Source: Amycolatopsis sp. CA-230715 (GTDB taxonomy: Bacteria; Actinomycetota; Actinomycetes; Mycobacteriales; Pseudonocardiaceae). Taken from it: 64,000 bases of DNA. The notes under the pieces are model-generated. The model was given only the letters and a program-made list of their open reading frames with translations. It was not told the origin of the DNA and did not search any database. Position numbers and translations under genes: made by a program. Every line of letters starts with the position of its first letter. Positions within the stretch are counted from its first letter, which is position 1. This document shows, piece after piece, positions 7,796 to 15,059 of this stretch. The stretch covers positions 4,215,501 through 4,279,500 of the forward strand of contig NZ_CP059997.1 of the NCBI RefSeq assembly GCF_018736145.1, written 5' to 3'.

Positions 7796-7906
7796 GGGCA
7801 GGTTCCTCCGGTCATGGCGGGAGACACGGGCTATCAACTGGTGATAACGAGCGGGCTGTGGGAAAGATACTAGGAAGTAGCCGAACCGGTGTCCGCAACC
7901 CGTGTT

Positions 7907-8773
7907 TCAGGCCACCGTCTTCCGGAGCACCCAGGTGCGCACGAGACCGGCGCTCGCACCGGAAAGTGCCACCACGGCAAGGAGAACGGGCAGCCCGACG
8001 CCGCCGGGGAGCCCGCTCGAACCGGACGGCAGCGCTTCCGCCCGTCCCGCGTTCTGGACACCGTTGGGCTGCTTCGGGCCGTCCTGGCCCAGGATCCCGA
8101 ACTCCGGCGCGTAACCGGGGACCTGCCCGCCGTAGCGGACGCCGGGCGACGGCGTGTAGAGGCCCGCCGTGGCGACGGGGACGTTGCTGTAGTCGCGCAT
8201 CGGCGAGTATCCGCCGGCGAAGCTCACCGGCAGGCCGCCGAAGCTGAGCGGGGCGCCAGCGCCGGGGACCAGCGGGCTGTTGACCGGCGGCAGGGCCGAA
8301 CCCGCGCCACCACCGGTCGCCGGTGCGCCCGGAGCGCCGCCGGGGGTGCCTTGTTTCGGCGGCTGCTGCGCGGGCGGCGGCGTGCCCTGCTTCGGCGGCT
8401 GGCCGCCACCCGAGAGCGCCTTGCCGACGTCGCCAGCGGCCTTGCCGAGCCCGTTGGTGGTGCCCGAGACGACACCGTTGATGGCGCCCGCCGCGGGGGC
8501 GCCGATGACCGGGACGGGGGCGACGACGGCGTCCACCACGTTCACGGTGATGTGGCACAGCGCGTCGAGAACACCGCCGATGAGGTCGGTGATCGTCTTC
8601 AGGCCGAACGGGGTCTGCACCTTGTCGCCGGGGTGGACGGTGACCGTCTGGCCGCACTGGGCGGGCACCACGGTGCTGGCCGAGGCGGTCGCGGGCGCGC
8701 CGAGCACGGCGGATCCGGCCAGCACGAACACCGTGGCTCCGGTGGCTACCGTCCTGCGCGTACGCCCTTGCAT
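7907..8773 (-). CDS. Secreted, C-terminally anchored protein, paralogue B of a tandem triplet
   Basis: A 288-residue protein (ATG 8773, GGAGGAA upstream). A signal peptide ends near ATASAS. A small domain with two cysteines (AQCGQTVTVHPGDKVQT; DALCHITVNV) comes next. Residues 120-160 are a linker with two repeats of PPKQGTP. Later come a PEFGILG motif, the segment NGVQNAGRAEALPSG, and the membrane helix ending LVRTWVLRKTVA. The last ten residues before the end match paralogue A almost exactly. It is separately spaced (111 bases from A, 127 from C), so each copy may have its own ribosome site within one transcript. Function unknown. Confidence 0.75.
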   Translation of the reverse strand: MQGRTRRTVATGATVFVLAGSAVLGAPATASASTVVPAQCGQTVTVHPGDKVQTPFGLKTITDLIGGVLDALCHITVNVVDAVVAPVPVIGAPAAGAINGVVSGTTNGLGKAAGDVGKALSGGGQPPKQGTPPPAQQPPKQGTPGGAPGAPATGGGAGSALPPVNSPLVPGAGAPLSFGGLPVSFAGGYSPMRDYSNVPVATAGLYTPSPGVRYGGQVPGYAPEFGILGQDGPKQPNGVQNAGRAEALPSGSSGLPGGVGLPVLLAVVALSGASAGLVRTWVLRKTVA

Positions 8774-8900
8774 CGCGTTCCTCCAGCGGCATCAGCTGCG
8801 GTCACCCACAGAGGTAACGACGCTAACGGAGCGCGGTGACGCCCGTCGATTCGAACGGCGGGCGCAAACGGGTGGACTTGCCCGTCACCGAGTGTGCGGG

Positions 8901-9765
8901 TCAGGCGGCCTTGCGGCGCATCCAGGTGCGCACGAGCGCGGCGGCGACGATCGCCAGCGCGACCACGGCCAGCAGCAGCGGCAGCCGCGCGGGCGGGGTG
9001 GACGCCGGGAGCGCCTCGACCGAGGAAGGCTGCGCGATCACCGTCGGCGGCTTCGGCTCCTGCGGCTGCTCGGGGCTGCCGAGGCTCGGCGCCGCCGGGG
9101 GCACCACGCCGGGCGGGATGATCGGCGCGGCGATCGGCGGCAGGCCGTTGATCGTCACGCCGAGCGGGAAGCTCGTCTGCACGCCGGTGAAGGTGCCGAC
9201 GCCGGTGTCGGGCGCGGTGACGATCGGCGAGATCTGGTCACCGCCACCAGGCTTCGGGGCAGGTGCCGGGCTGGGACCAGGACCCGGACCCGGTCCAGGG
9301 CCTGGCCCGGGTCCAGGCGGGGGGGTTGTCGCCAGGAGGCTGCGAGGGGAGGTTGTCGTCGCCGGTGACCGGGGCGGCGAGGGCCTGCACGCCGCCAGCC
9401 GCCTTGTTGGCGAGCGTCTGCACGGGCTTGCAGACACCGGTGGTCACGTCGCGGAGGCCGGGCACCTTGGTGATGCCGAGCGCGTCGAGGGCGTCGGTGA
9501 CCGGGAGGTTCAGCAGCGGCTTGCCGCCGGTGGCGTTGGTGGACTTGGTGCCGAGCCCGAGGTCGACCGCGCCGGGCCGGTTGACCAGCGCGCCGACGTC
9601 GACGGTCACCGGGGTGCCGTCCTTCGCGGACACGGTGGCTTCGCAGTCGCCCTTGAGGAGCGGATCGGGCCCTGGCGCGGCGGAGGCGCTGTTCGTGAAG
9701 AACAGTCCGGCGGACGCCGCGACGACGAAACCCAGTGCACCGACGCGGTGTGCGGTCTTCCCCAT
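8901..9765 (-). pseudogene. Secreted anchored protein, paralogue C, split by a one-base frameshift
   Basis: The N-terminal frame begins at the ATG at 9765 (GGAGGG upstream). It gives a signal peptide (ending NSASA) and a two-cysteine domain (GDCEATVSA; TGVCKPV), then runs off frame after GDNPP. The remainder is in another frame: a (GP)n linker, a domain with GVQTSFPLGVTINGLPPI and the anchor helix ending LVRTWMRRKAA. Both halves rejoin if the run of seven G at 9319-9325 is read as six. It may be a sequencing error, a dead gene, or a homopolymer-switched gene. Without the downstream part the protein would lack its membrane anchor and could be released. Confidence 0.65.
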
Positions 9766-9930
9766 GTGCTCTTCGCCCTCCGGCATCTGACCCACGCTGC
9801 CTCACGGAACGCGCTCACGGTACTGCACGAGCGTCACCGCGCGGCGCCGGACACCGGAATTCCACTCGGTGGATCTTCACGGGCACCTCACGGCGGATTC
9901 CTGTCGGCGTCCGGCGCTACGCTGCCCGGC

Positions 9931-10707
9931 ATGCAGATCGGTGCGCACGTCCGTGACGAGGACCCGCTTCCCGCCGCCCGCGAGCGTGATGCCGCGGTGG
10001 TGCAGTTCTTCCTGTCCGACCCGCAGGGCTGGAAGGCGCCGAAGCGGCATCCGAGCGCGGACGAGATCGCCGCGTCCGAGGTCGAGGTGTTCATCCACTC
10101 GCCGTACCTGATCAACGTGGCGTCGCTGAACAACCGGATCCGGATCCCGTCGCGCAAGGGCGTGCTGCAGCACGCGAACGGATCGGCGGAGGTGGGCGCG
10201 AAGGGCCTGATCGTGCACGGCGGGCACGTCCGCAAGGGCGAGGACCCGCAGGAGGGCCTGGTCAACTGGCGCAAGCTGTTCGAGCGCCAGGCGGCGGACG
10301 GGGGTTTCGCGGTGCCGATCCTGATCGAGAACACCGCGGGCGGCGACGGCGCGATGACCAAGGATCTGGACATGATCGCCCGGCTGTGGGAGCAGGTCGG
10401 CGAGTTCGGCGCCGGGTTCTGCTTCGACACCTGCCACGCGTTCGCCGCCGGATGGGATCTCGAAACCGCGGTGGACAAGGTCAAGGCGATCACCGGCCGG
10501 ATCGACCTCGTGCACCTGAACAACTCACGCGACGAGTTCGGCTCCACGCGGGACAGGCACGCGAGCGTGGTCGGCGGCGAGGGCACGATCGATCCGGAGG
10601 TGCTGGTCGGCGTCGCGGGCTCGGCGGGCGCGCCGGTCGTGGTCGAAACCCCCGCCGACGGCCAGGCCGCCGACATCGCCTACCTCCGCGAAAAACTGGG
10701 CGCCTGA
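9931..10707 (+). CDS. nfo: Deoxyribonuclease IV (AP endonuclease, family 2)
   Basis: A 258-residue TIM-barrel endonuclease that cuts the backbone 5' to abasic sites in base excision repair. Family signatures are present: MQIGAHVRDEDPL at the start, HSPYLINVAS, the metal-binding Glu in ILIENTAGG, GFCFDTCHAFAAGWD, and HLNNSRDEFGSTRDRHASV near residue 200. The usual HxND motif reads HLNN here, a mild variation. The start is the ATG at 9931, with no clear ribosome site and a short leader, so leaderless expression is possible. It is divergent from the secreted triplet. Confidence 0.92.
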   Translation: MQIGAHVRDEDPLPAARERDAAVVQFFLSDPQGWKAPKRHPSADEIAASEVEVFIHSPYLINVASLNNRIRIPSRKGVLQHANGSAEVGAKGLIVHGGHVRKGEDPQEGLVNWRKLFERQAADGGFAVPILIENTAGGDGAMTKDLDMIARLWEQVGEFGAGFCFDTCHAFAAGWDLETAVDKVKAITGRIDLVHLNNSRDEFGSTRDRHASVVGGEGTIDPEVLVGVAGSAGAPVVVETPADGQAADIAYLREKLGA

Positions 10708-10755
10708 CGGATCCCGGTTGCGAAGGCCCCCCGCGGGCTGGCGTCTAAGCTGCAG

Positions 10756-10837
10756 TTAGCGGGCTAAACGCGAATCGGGGTTGCTCCTGACGCGACGTCA
10801 GGGCGGAGCCTCGGCCGGGTACGAAACCCGACCGAGG
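10756..10837 (+). promoter_or_regulatory. Palindrome and two hairpins in the leader of a small gene
   Basis: The 138-base gap before the next gene holds TTAGC-GG-GCTAA (10756-10767), a CCTGACG/CGTCAGG hairpin (10786-10802) and an 11-bp, one-mismatch hairpin CCTCGG.CGGGT/ACCCG.CCGAGG (10809-10837). The last hairpin overlaps the AGGAGG ribosome site of the gene at 10846. This looks like a translation-controlling leader of no class I recognise. Confidence 0.4.
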
Positions 10838-10845
10838 AGGAAGTG

Positions 10846-11178
10846 ATGAACGACCGGCCGGTCTACCGCGCCGAGGACGGTGAGCTCGTCGGATACCTGC
10901 GCCGCGACGGTGACGGCTGGCTGCCGTTGACCGTGTTCGGCTATCCGCTGGCCGAGGCGGGCCCGCACGAGGAGTCGGTGGCCGAACTGGAGGGCCGCGG
11001 GCTCGCGGTCCTCGGTGACCGGTGGTCGGTCCGCCACGACGGCGAGTGGCTCGCGTGCCGCCTCACCGAAGCGGAGCCGGGCCGGGTCGCGGTGCGGATC
11101 ACCGACTTCGGGTCGCCCGACTGCGGCCGCACCCGGGTGCTCGACCGGCCCGGCCCCGAGGTGTTGCGCCTCGACTGA
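10846..11178 (+). CDS. Hypothetical small acidic protein
   Basis: A 110-residue cytosolic protein with no signal peptide or membrane segment. It begins MNDRPVYRAEDGELVGYLR and is rich in Asp, Glu and Arg, with alternating beta-type segments (GWLPLTVFGYPLAEAG; RVAVRITDFGSPDC). The ATG at 10846 is preceded by AGGAGGA at good spacing; a GTG three bases earlier is less likely. The leader is strongly foldable. It lies alone between nfo and the convergent GT87 gene. I recognise no family. Confidence 0.75.
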   Translation: MNDRPVYRAEDGELVGYLRRDGDGWLPLTVFGYPLAEAGPHEESVAELEGRGLAVLGDRWSVRHDGEWLACRLTEAEPGRVAVRITDFGSPDCGRTRVLDRPGPEVLRLD

Positions 11179-11207
11179 AGCCGAAGCCGAAGCCGGCGTG
11201 CGCCGGT

Positions 11208-12749
11208 TCAGGCCGGAACCGGCGCCCGCCGCTTCAGGGTCAGCACGTCCGGCGCGCCGTCGAGCACCCCGCCGCCGGGGTCGCCGGTGAGCGTGTCCTC
11301 GTCGATCCGCACCAGATCGGTGGACGGCCGGTAGATCTCCCTGAGCACCAGCACGCACAGCCCGGCGACGGCGAGGTCCCGCGCGGTGACGACGCCGAGG
11401 AACCAGCCCTCGGGCAGGCCGCGGTGATCTTCGCCGAGGTAGTAGAACATGCGCGGCGCCCACACCAGTGCGTCGATCACCATCCACCCGAGCAGCAGCC
11501 GCCAGCGCGGGATCGCGAGCACGGCCAGCGGGACGAGCCACAGCGAGTACTGCGGGCTCCACACCTTGTTGGTGATCAGGAACGCCGCCACCACCAGGAA
11601 GCACAGCTGCGCGAGCCGTGGCCGCACCGGCGCGGACAGTGCCAGATAGGCGATCCCGGCGCAGCAGAGCACGAACAGCGCGCCGCTGACGAGGTTGAGC
11701 CAGGTCGGTGTCTGGTGGGTGCCGAGCGGGCCGTCGAACCCGGTCCAGCCGGTGAAGTACGAGATCACGTTGTAGATCGAGTCCGGGTCCATCGGGCGGC
11801 TGGTGTTGAGCCGGAAGAACTCGGACCACCCCTGGTGCAGCCAGATCGCGAACGGCAGGTTGAGCACCAGCCACGCGCCGACGCCGGTGGCCGCGGTCTT
11901 CGCGAACTCGCGCATCTTTCCCGCGCGCAGGCACAGCACGAGCAGCGGCCCGAGCAGGAACAGCGGGTACAGCTTCGCCGCGGCGCCGATGCCGAGCAGC
12001 AGCCCGGCCAGTGCGGGTTTTCGCCGCGACCAGGCGAGCAGGCCGGTGGCGGCGAACGCGGTTGCGAGCGCGTCGAAGTTCGTGAAGACGTGCACGAGCA
12101 CGAGCGGGGAGATGGCGACCAGCACCGAATCCCATGGTCTCCTGCGGTGGGTGCGCGAGGTCGCCCAGACGGTCACCAGCCAGCCCGCGGCGAGGAAGAG
12201 CGCGGTGATGTCGAAGTACACGGCGACGTCGAGGCCGCTCGGCAGCCAGCCGGAAGCGGCGACCGACTGCCACGCCTGCGTGAGTTTCGCGTTGGCCCAC
12301 TGGAAAAGCCCGGTGAGCACCGGGTATTCCATGTACCGCGTCTGCGCGTCCGCGGTGCCTTCGTCCTCGACCCAGCTGGTCTCGTACGGGAAGGCGCCCG
12401 GTTTGTTGAGCCGTTCGGCGCCGTAGAGCGGGATGATGTCCGAATAGCACATCGCGACGTAGGGCCGTCCCGCTCGCCAGTCGAGCTCGGACTGGCCCTG
12501 GTCGTTGGTGAACTGCTGGATGCAGGCGGCCTTGCCGAACCAGCCCAGCATGAGCGCGACGACGGAGAGCAGCAGCGCGACCCGCAGCGGGGACCAGAAC
12601 CAGTGTCTGCCGGTGGCCGCGTGGGTGCCGAGCGGCCCGCCGATCGGACGGGTCGCGGCGGCGGCGAAGGGGTCGGTCCGGCTCGGCGCCACGCGCGGCG
12701 CCGACTCGGGTACCTCGGGAGCGCTCGTCTGCTCGGTCGGGCTGGACAC
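11208..12749 (-). CDS. GT87-family integral membrane mannosyltransferase-like protein
   Basis: A 513-residue polytopic protein with about ten to twelve hydrophobic helices after a 50-residue cytosolic N-terminus. It fits family GT87, polyprenyl-phosphate-mannose dependent transferases that elongate phosphatidylinositol mannosides and lipomannan. The second loop has the acidic DWRAGRPYVAMCYSDIIPLY region and the MEYPVL segment typical of the group. In M. tuberculosis a homologous membrane gene (Rv0051) adjoins ponA and rpsF, which matches this neighbourhood. Substrate specificity cannot be read from sequence. ino1 nearby supplies the inositol headgroup for the same lipids. Confidence 0.8.
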   Translation of the reverse strand: MSSPTEQTSAPEVPESAPRVAPSRTDPFAAAATRPIGGPLGTHAATGRHWFWSPLRVALLLSVVALMLGWFGKAACIQQFTNDQGQSELDWRAGRPYVAMCYSDIIPLYGAERLNKPGAFPYETSWVEDEGTADAQTRYMEYPVLTGLFQWANAKLTQAWQSVAASGWLPSGLDVAVYFDITALFLAAGWLVTVWATSRTHRRRPWDSVLVAISPLVLVHVFTNFDALATAFAATGLLAWSRRKPALAGLLLGIGAAAKLYPLFLLGPLLVLCLRAGKMREFAKTAATGVGAWLVLNLPFAIWLHQGWSEFFRLNTSRPMDPDSIYNVISYFTGWTGFDGPLGTHQTPTWLNLVSGALFVLCCAGIAYLALSAPVRPRLAQLCFLVVAAFLITNKVWSPQYSLWLVPLAVLAIPRWRLLLGWMVIDALVWAPRMFYYLGEDHRGLPEGWFLGVVTARDLAVAGLCVLVLREIYRPSTDLVRIDEDTLTGDPGGGVLDGAPDVLTLKRRAPVPA

Positions 12750-12822
12750 CCGGGGATGTTAACGAGATCGGCGTCGCCAGTGTGTAAACAGCCCAGTGCG
12801 AACAGCTCGGTGTGAACGGCCG

Positions 12823-13902
12823 CTATCCCGGGTCGGCGTAGAACTTCGCGAGCACTTCGGCCGCGGCGCCCGCGGCGACGATGTCGTCGCCGAACTCGTC
12901 GAGGTCGAGCTGGATGCGCTGCCAGTGCGGGAGCGGCAGCGATGCCTCCAGCCGGTTCCTGATCGCGTCGGTGTAGAGCGACGGCGCGGCCCGCACGGCA
13001 CGTCCCGCCAGCACGATCCGGTCGAGGTCGAGCACCTGCACGAGGTCGACCAGCCCGATGCCGAGCAGGTCGGCGGCGCGTTCCGGCTCGCCGGCGAGCA
13101 CGGCTTCGTTGTGCAGCACCTCGACGCAGCCGTTGCGGCCGCACGCGCACCGGGGTCCCGTGTAGTCGAGCGTGGTGTGTCCGAACTCACCCGCGTTCGT
13201 CCTCGGCCCGCGGTACACCTCGCCGTCGATGAGCAGGCCGACGCCGATCCCGGTGCCGACGAAGACCACGGCCGTCGCGCAGGGGCGTTCGCCCGCGAGC
13301 CAGCCGTGCGCGAACGCGGCGGCGTTGGTGTCCTTGTCGACGACGACGTCGAGCGCGGTCTTGGCGCCGAGATCGGCGCGCAGGGGCACGCGGTCCCAGC
13401 CGGGCATCTTGGTGGCGTGGTGCACCACGCCGGTGACGTGGTCGAGCGGGCCCGCCGCCCCGACGCCGAGGCCGAGCAGCGCGCCGACCGCGGTGCCGTC
13501 GTGCAGTTCGTGCGCGCAGTCGGCGATCGCGGTGACCGCTTCGGCTGGCGTGAACCCCGGGCGCAAGCGCTTGCTGGTCCTGGCCAGCACGGTGCCGAGC
13601 AGATCGGTGCGCACCGCGCGGAGCTCGTCGCGTTCGAGCTGCACGCCGATCGCGCAGCGCGCCTCGCCGCGGATGGTGAGCCGGGTGCGCGGCTTGCCGA
13701 CTCCCTGAGCGGGTTGCCTTTCCTCGTCCAGGAAGCCGGCGTCGAGGAGATCGGGCACGATCTTGGAGACGGCCTGCTGGGTGAGCCCGGTGACCTTCGC
13801 CAGTTCGATCCGGCTGAGGCCGCCGGTGCGGCGGATTTCGTCGAGCAGCAGTGCGCGGTTGTGCTGGCGCAGACCGCGCACGTTCACTCCGGATTTCGCC
13901 AC
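12823..13902 (-). CDS. ROK-family transcriptional regulator
   Basis: A 359-residue protein. The N-terminal winged helix-turn-helix is at about residues 8-65 (LLLDEIRRTGGLSRIELAK, TQQAVSKIVPDLL). The ROK sugar-kinase-like domain follows, with DKDTNAAA, GTGIGVGLLIDG and NAGEFGHTT. The zinc motif CACGRNGCVE is intact. ROK repressors sense sugars or sugar phosphates. The GTG at 13902 gives the standard N-terminus; a longer in-frame extension through the neighbouring gene is a shadow. It is divergent from a Gfo/Idh/MocA oxidoreductase with a palindrome between them, so it probably controls that gene. Confidence 0.9.
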   Translation of the reverse strand: MAKSGVNVRGLRQHNRALLLDEIRRTGGLSRIELAKVTGLTQQAVSKIVPDLLDAGFLDEERQPAQGVGKPRTRLTIRGEARCAIGVQLERDELRAVRTDLLGTVLARTSKRLRPGFTPAEAVTAIADCAHELHDGTAVGALLGLGVGAAGPLDHVTGVVHHATKMPGWDRVPLRADLGAKTALDVVVDKDTNAAAFAHGWLAGERPCATAVVFVGTGIGVGLLIDGEVYRGPRTNAGEFGHTTLDYTGPRCACGRNGCVEVLHNEAVLAGEPERAADLLGIGLVDLVQVLDLDRIVLAGRAVRAAPSLYTDAIRNRLEASLPLPHWQRIQLDLDEFGDDIVAAGAAAEVLAKFYADPG

Positions 13903-13921
13903 GTGTCCATCCTGCCACTGA

Positions 13922-13936
13922 TTGCTGATAAAGCAA
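13922..13936. promoter_or_regulatory. Candidate ROK operator in the divergent gap
   Basis: TTGCT-GATAA-AGCAA is a perfect 5-bp inverted repeat in an AT-rich 54-base gap between the ROK regulator and the oxidoreductase. A second, weaker dyad (AACAGTGTTGTT) adjoins it. The oxidoreductase start is only 21 bases downstream, so binding would block its expression. Confidence 0.5.
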
Positions 13937-13956
13937 CAGTGTTGTTTAATTGGGCC

Positions 13957-15003
13957 ATGACTCAGCTTCGTGTCGGCATCCTCGGTTACGGCATCGGGGG
14001 CCGGGTGTTCCACGCTCCCCTCGTCGCCGCGACGCCGGGGCTCACCGTCTCCGCGATCGTGACCGCGAACCCGGAACGCGCGCGGCAAGCCGCCGACGAC
14101 CACCCTGGCGCCACCGTCGTCGCCGACGCGGACGCGCTGTTCGGGCTCTCGCTCGATCTCGTCGTGGTGAGCACGCCGAACCGGACGCACGTGCCGCTCG
14201 CGCTGCGGGCGGTCGAACGCGGCACACCCGTCGTGGTGGACAAGCCGTTCGCGCCCACGGTCGCCGACGGCGAACGGCTCGTCCGCGCCGCGGCGGACGC
14301 GGGCGTCGGGCTCACCGTGTTCCAGAACCGCCGCCTCGACTCCGATTTCCTGACCGTGCGCGGGGTGCTGGACTCGGGCAGGCTCGGCGAGGTCTTCCGG
14401 TTCGAGTCCCGGTACGACCGCTGGGTGCCGGAGCCCAAGGACAACTGGCGCGAGTTCGGCGACCCCGCCGAAGCGGGCGGTCTGCTCTACGACCTCGGCG
14501 CCCACATCGTTGACCAGGCACTGACCCTGTTCGGGCCGGTCACCGAGGTCTACGCGGAACTCGACCGCCGTCGCGCGGGTGTCTCCGTCGACGACGACAC
14601 GTTCGTCGCGCTCCACCACGCCAACGGAGTGCGCTCGCACCTGTGGACGTCCGCGCTCGCGGGGACGCAGAACCCGCGCTTCCGCGTGCTCGGCGACGCG
14701 GGCACGTTCACCAAGTACGGGCTCGATGTGCAGGAGCCGCAGATCAAGGACGGCATGCGGCCGGGTGACGAAGGCTGGGGCGTCGAACCGGAGTCCGATG
14801 CCGGGGTGCTCGGTGTCGGTGACAACGTGGTGACCGTGCCGACGGAAACGGGACGGTACGAGGACTTCTACGCGCAGACCCGCGACGCGCTGCTGGGCGA
14901 GGGCGAGTTCCCGGTGGATCCGGCGAGCGCGTTGGAGGCGTTGCGCGTGCTCGAAGCCGCGCGCGTGGCGGGGACCGAGCGCAGGGTCGTCGAACTCGCC
15001 TGA
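13957..15003 (+). CDS. Gfo/Idh/MocA-family oxidoreductase
   Basis: A 348-residue NAD(P)-dependent dehydrogenase. The Rossmann motif GYGIGGRVFHAP is at residues 9-20, and the family EKP motif appears as DKPFAPTVADG near residue 95. The C-terminal alpha/beta domain includes GGLLYDLGAHIVDQAL, with the catalytic-region Asp and His. These enzymes oxidise or reduce sugars, inositols and related polyols. The neighbouring ROK regulator suggests a sugar substrate; the exact one is unknown. The ATG at 13957 follows the AT-rich operator region directly. Confidence 0.88.
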   Translation: MTQLRVGILGYGIGGRVFHAPLVAATPGLTVSAIVTANPERARQAADDHPGATVVADADALFGLSLDLVVVSTPNRTHVPLALRAVERGTPVVVDKPFAPTVADGERLVRAAADAGVGLTVFQNRRLDSDFLTVRGVLDSGRLGEVFRFESRYDRWVPEPKDNWREFGDPAEAGGLLYDLGAHIVDQALTLFGPVTEVYAELDRRRAGVSVDDDTFVALHHANGVRSHLWTSALAGTQNPRFRVLGDAGTFTKYGLDVQEPQIKDGMRPGDEGWGVEPESDAGVLGVGDNVVTVPTETGRYEDFYAQTRDALLGEGEFPVDPASALEALRVLEAARVAGTERRVVELA

Positions 15004-15016
15004 GTCCACTTAGGAC

Positions 15017-15059
15017 GCAGAAGGGCCCCGTGCGAACGAATCGCGCGGGGCCCTTCTGC
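15017..15059. terminator. Bidirectional terminator between oxidoreductase and ponA
   Basis: A perfect 14-base stem, GCAGAAGGGCCCCG with CGGGGCCCTTCTGC, lies in the 56-base gap between the convergent stops at 15003 and 15060. It serves both strands. Confidence 0.9.

Noticed and set aside
9260..9320. Short tandem repeats (GGACCCGGxCC type) that could suggest a CRISPR or VNTR
   Set aside because: They encode a Gly-Pro linker of paralogue C; there are no spacers of regular length.
12823..15009. 728-codon minus-strand frame extending the ROK regulator through the oxidoreductase
   Set aside because: Only the part up to 13902 has ROK features; the rest is antisense to a well-supported dehydrogenase and the operator gap.
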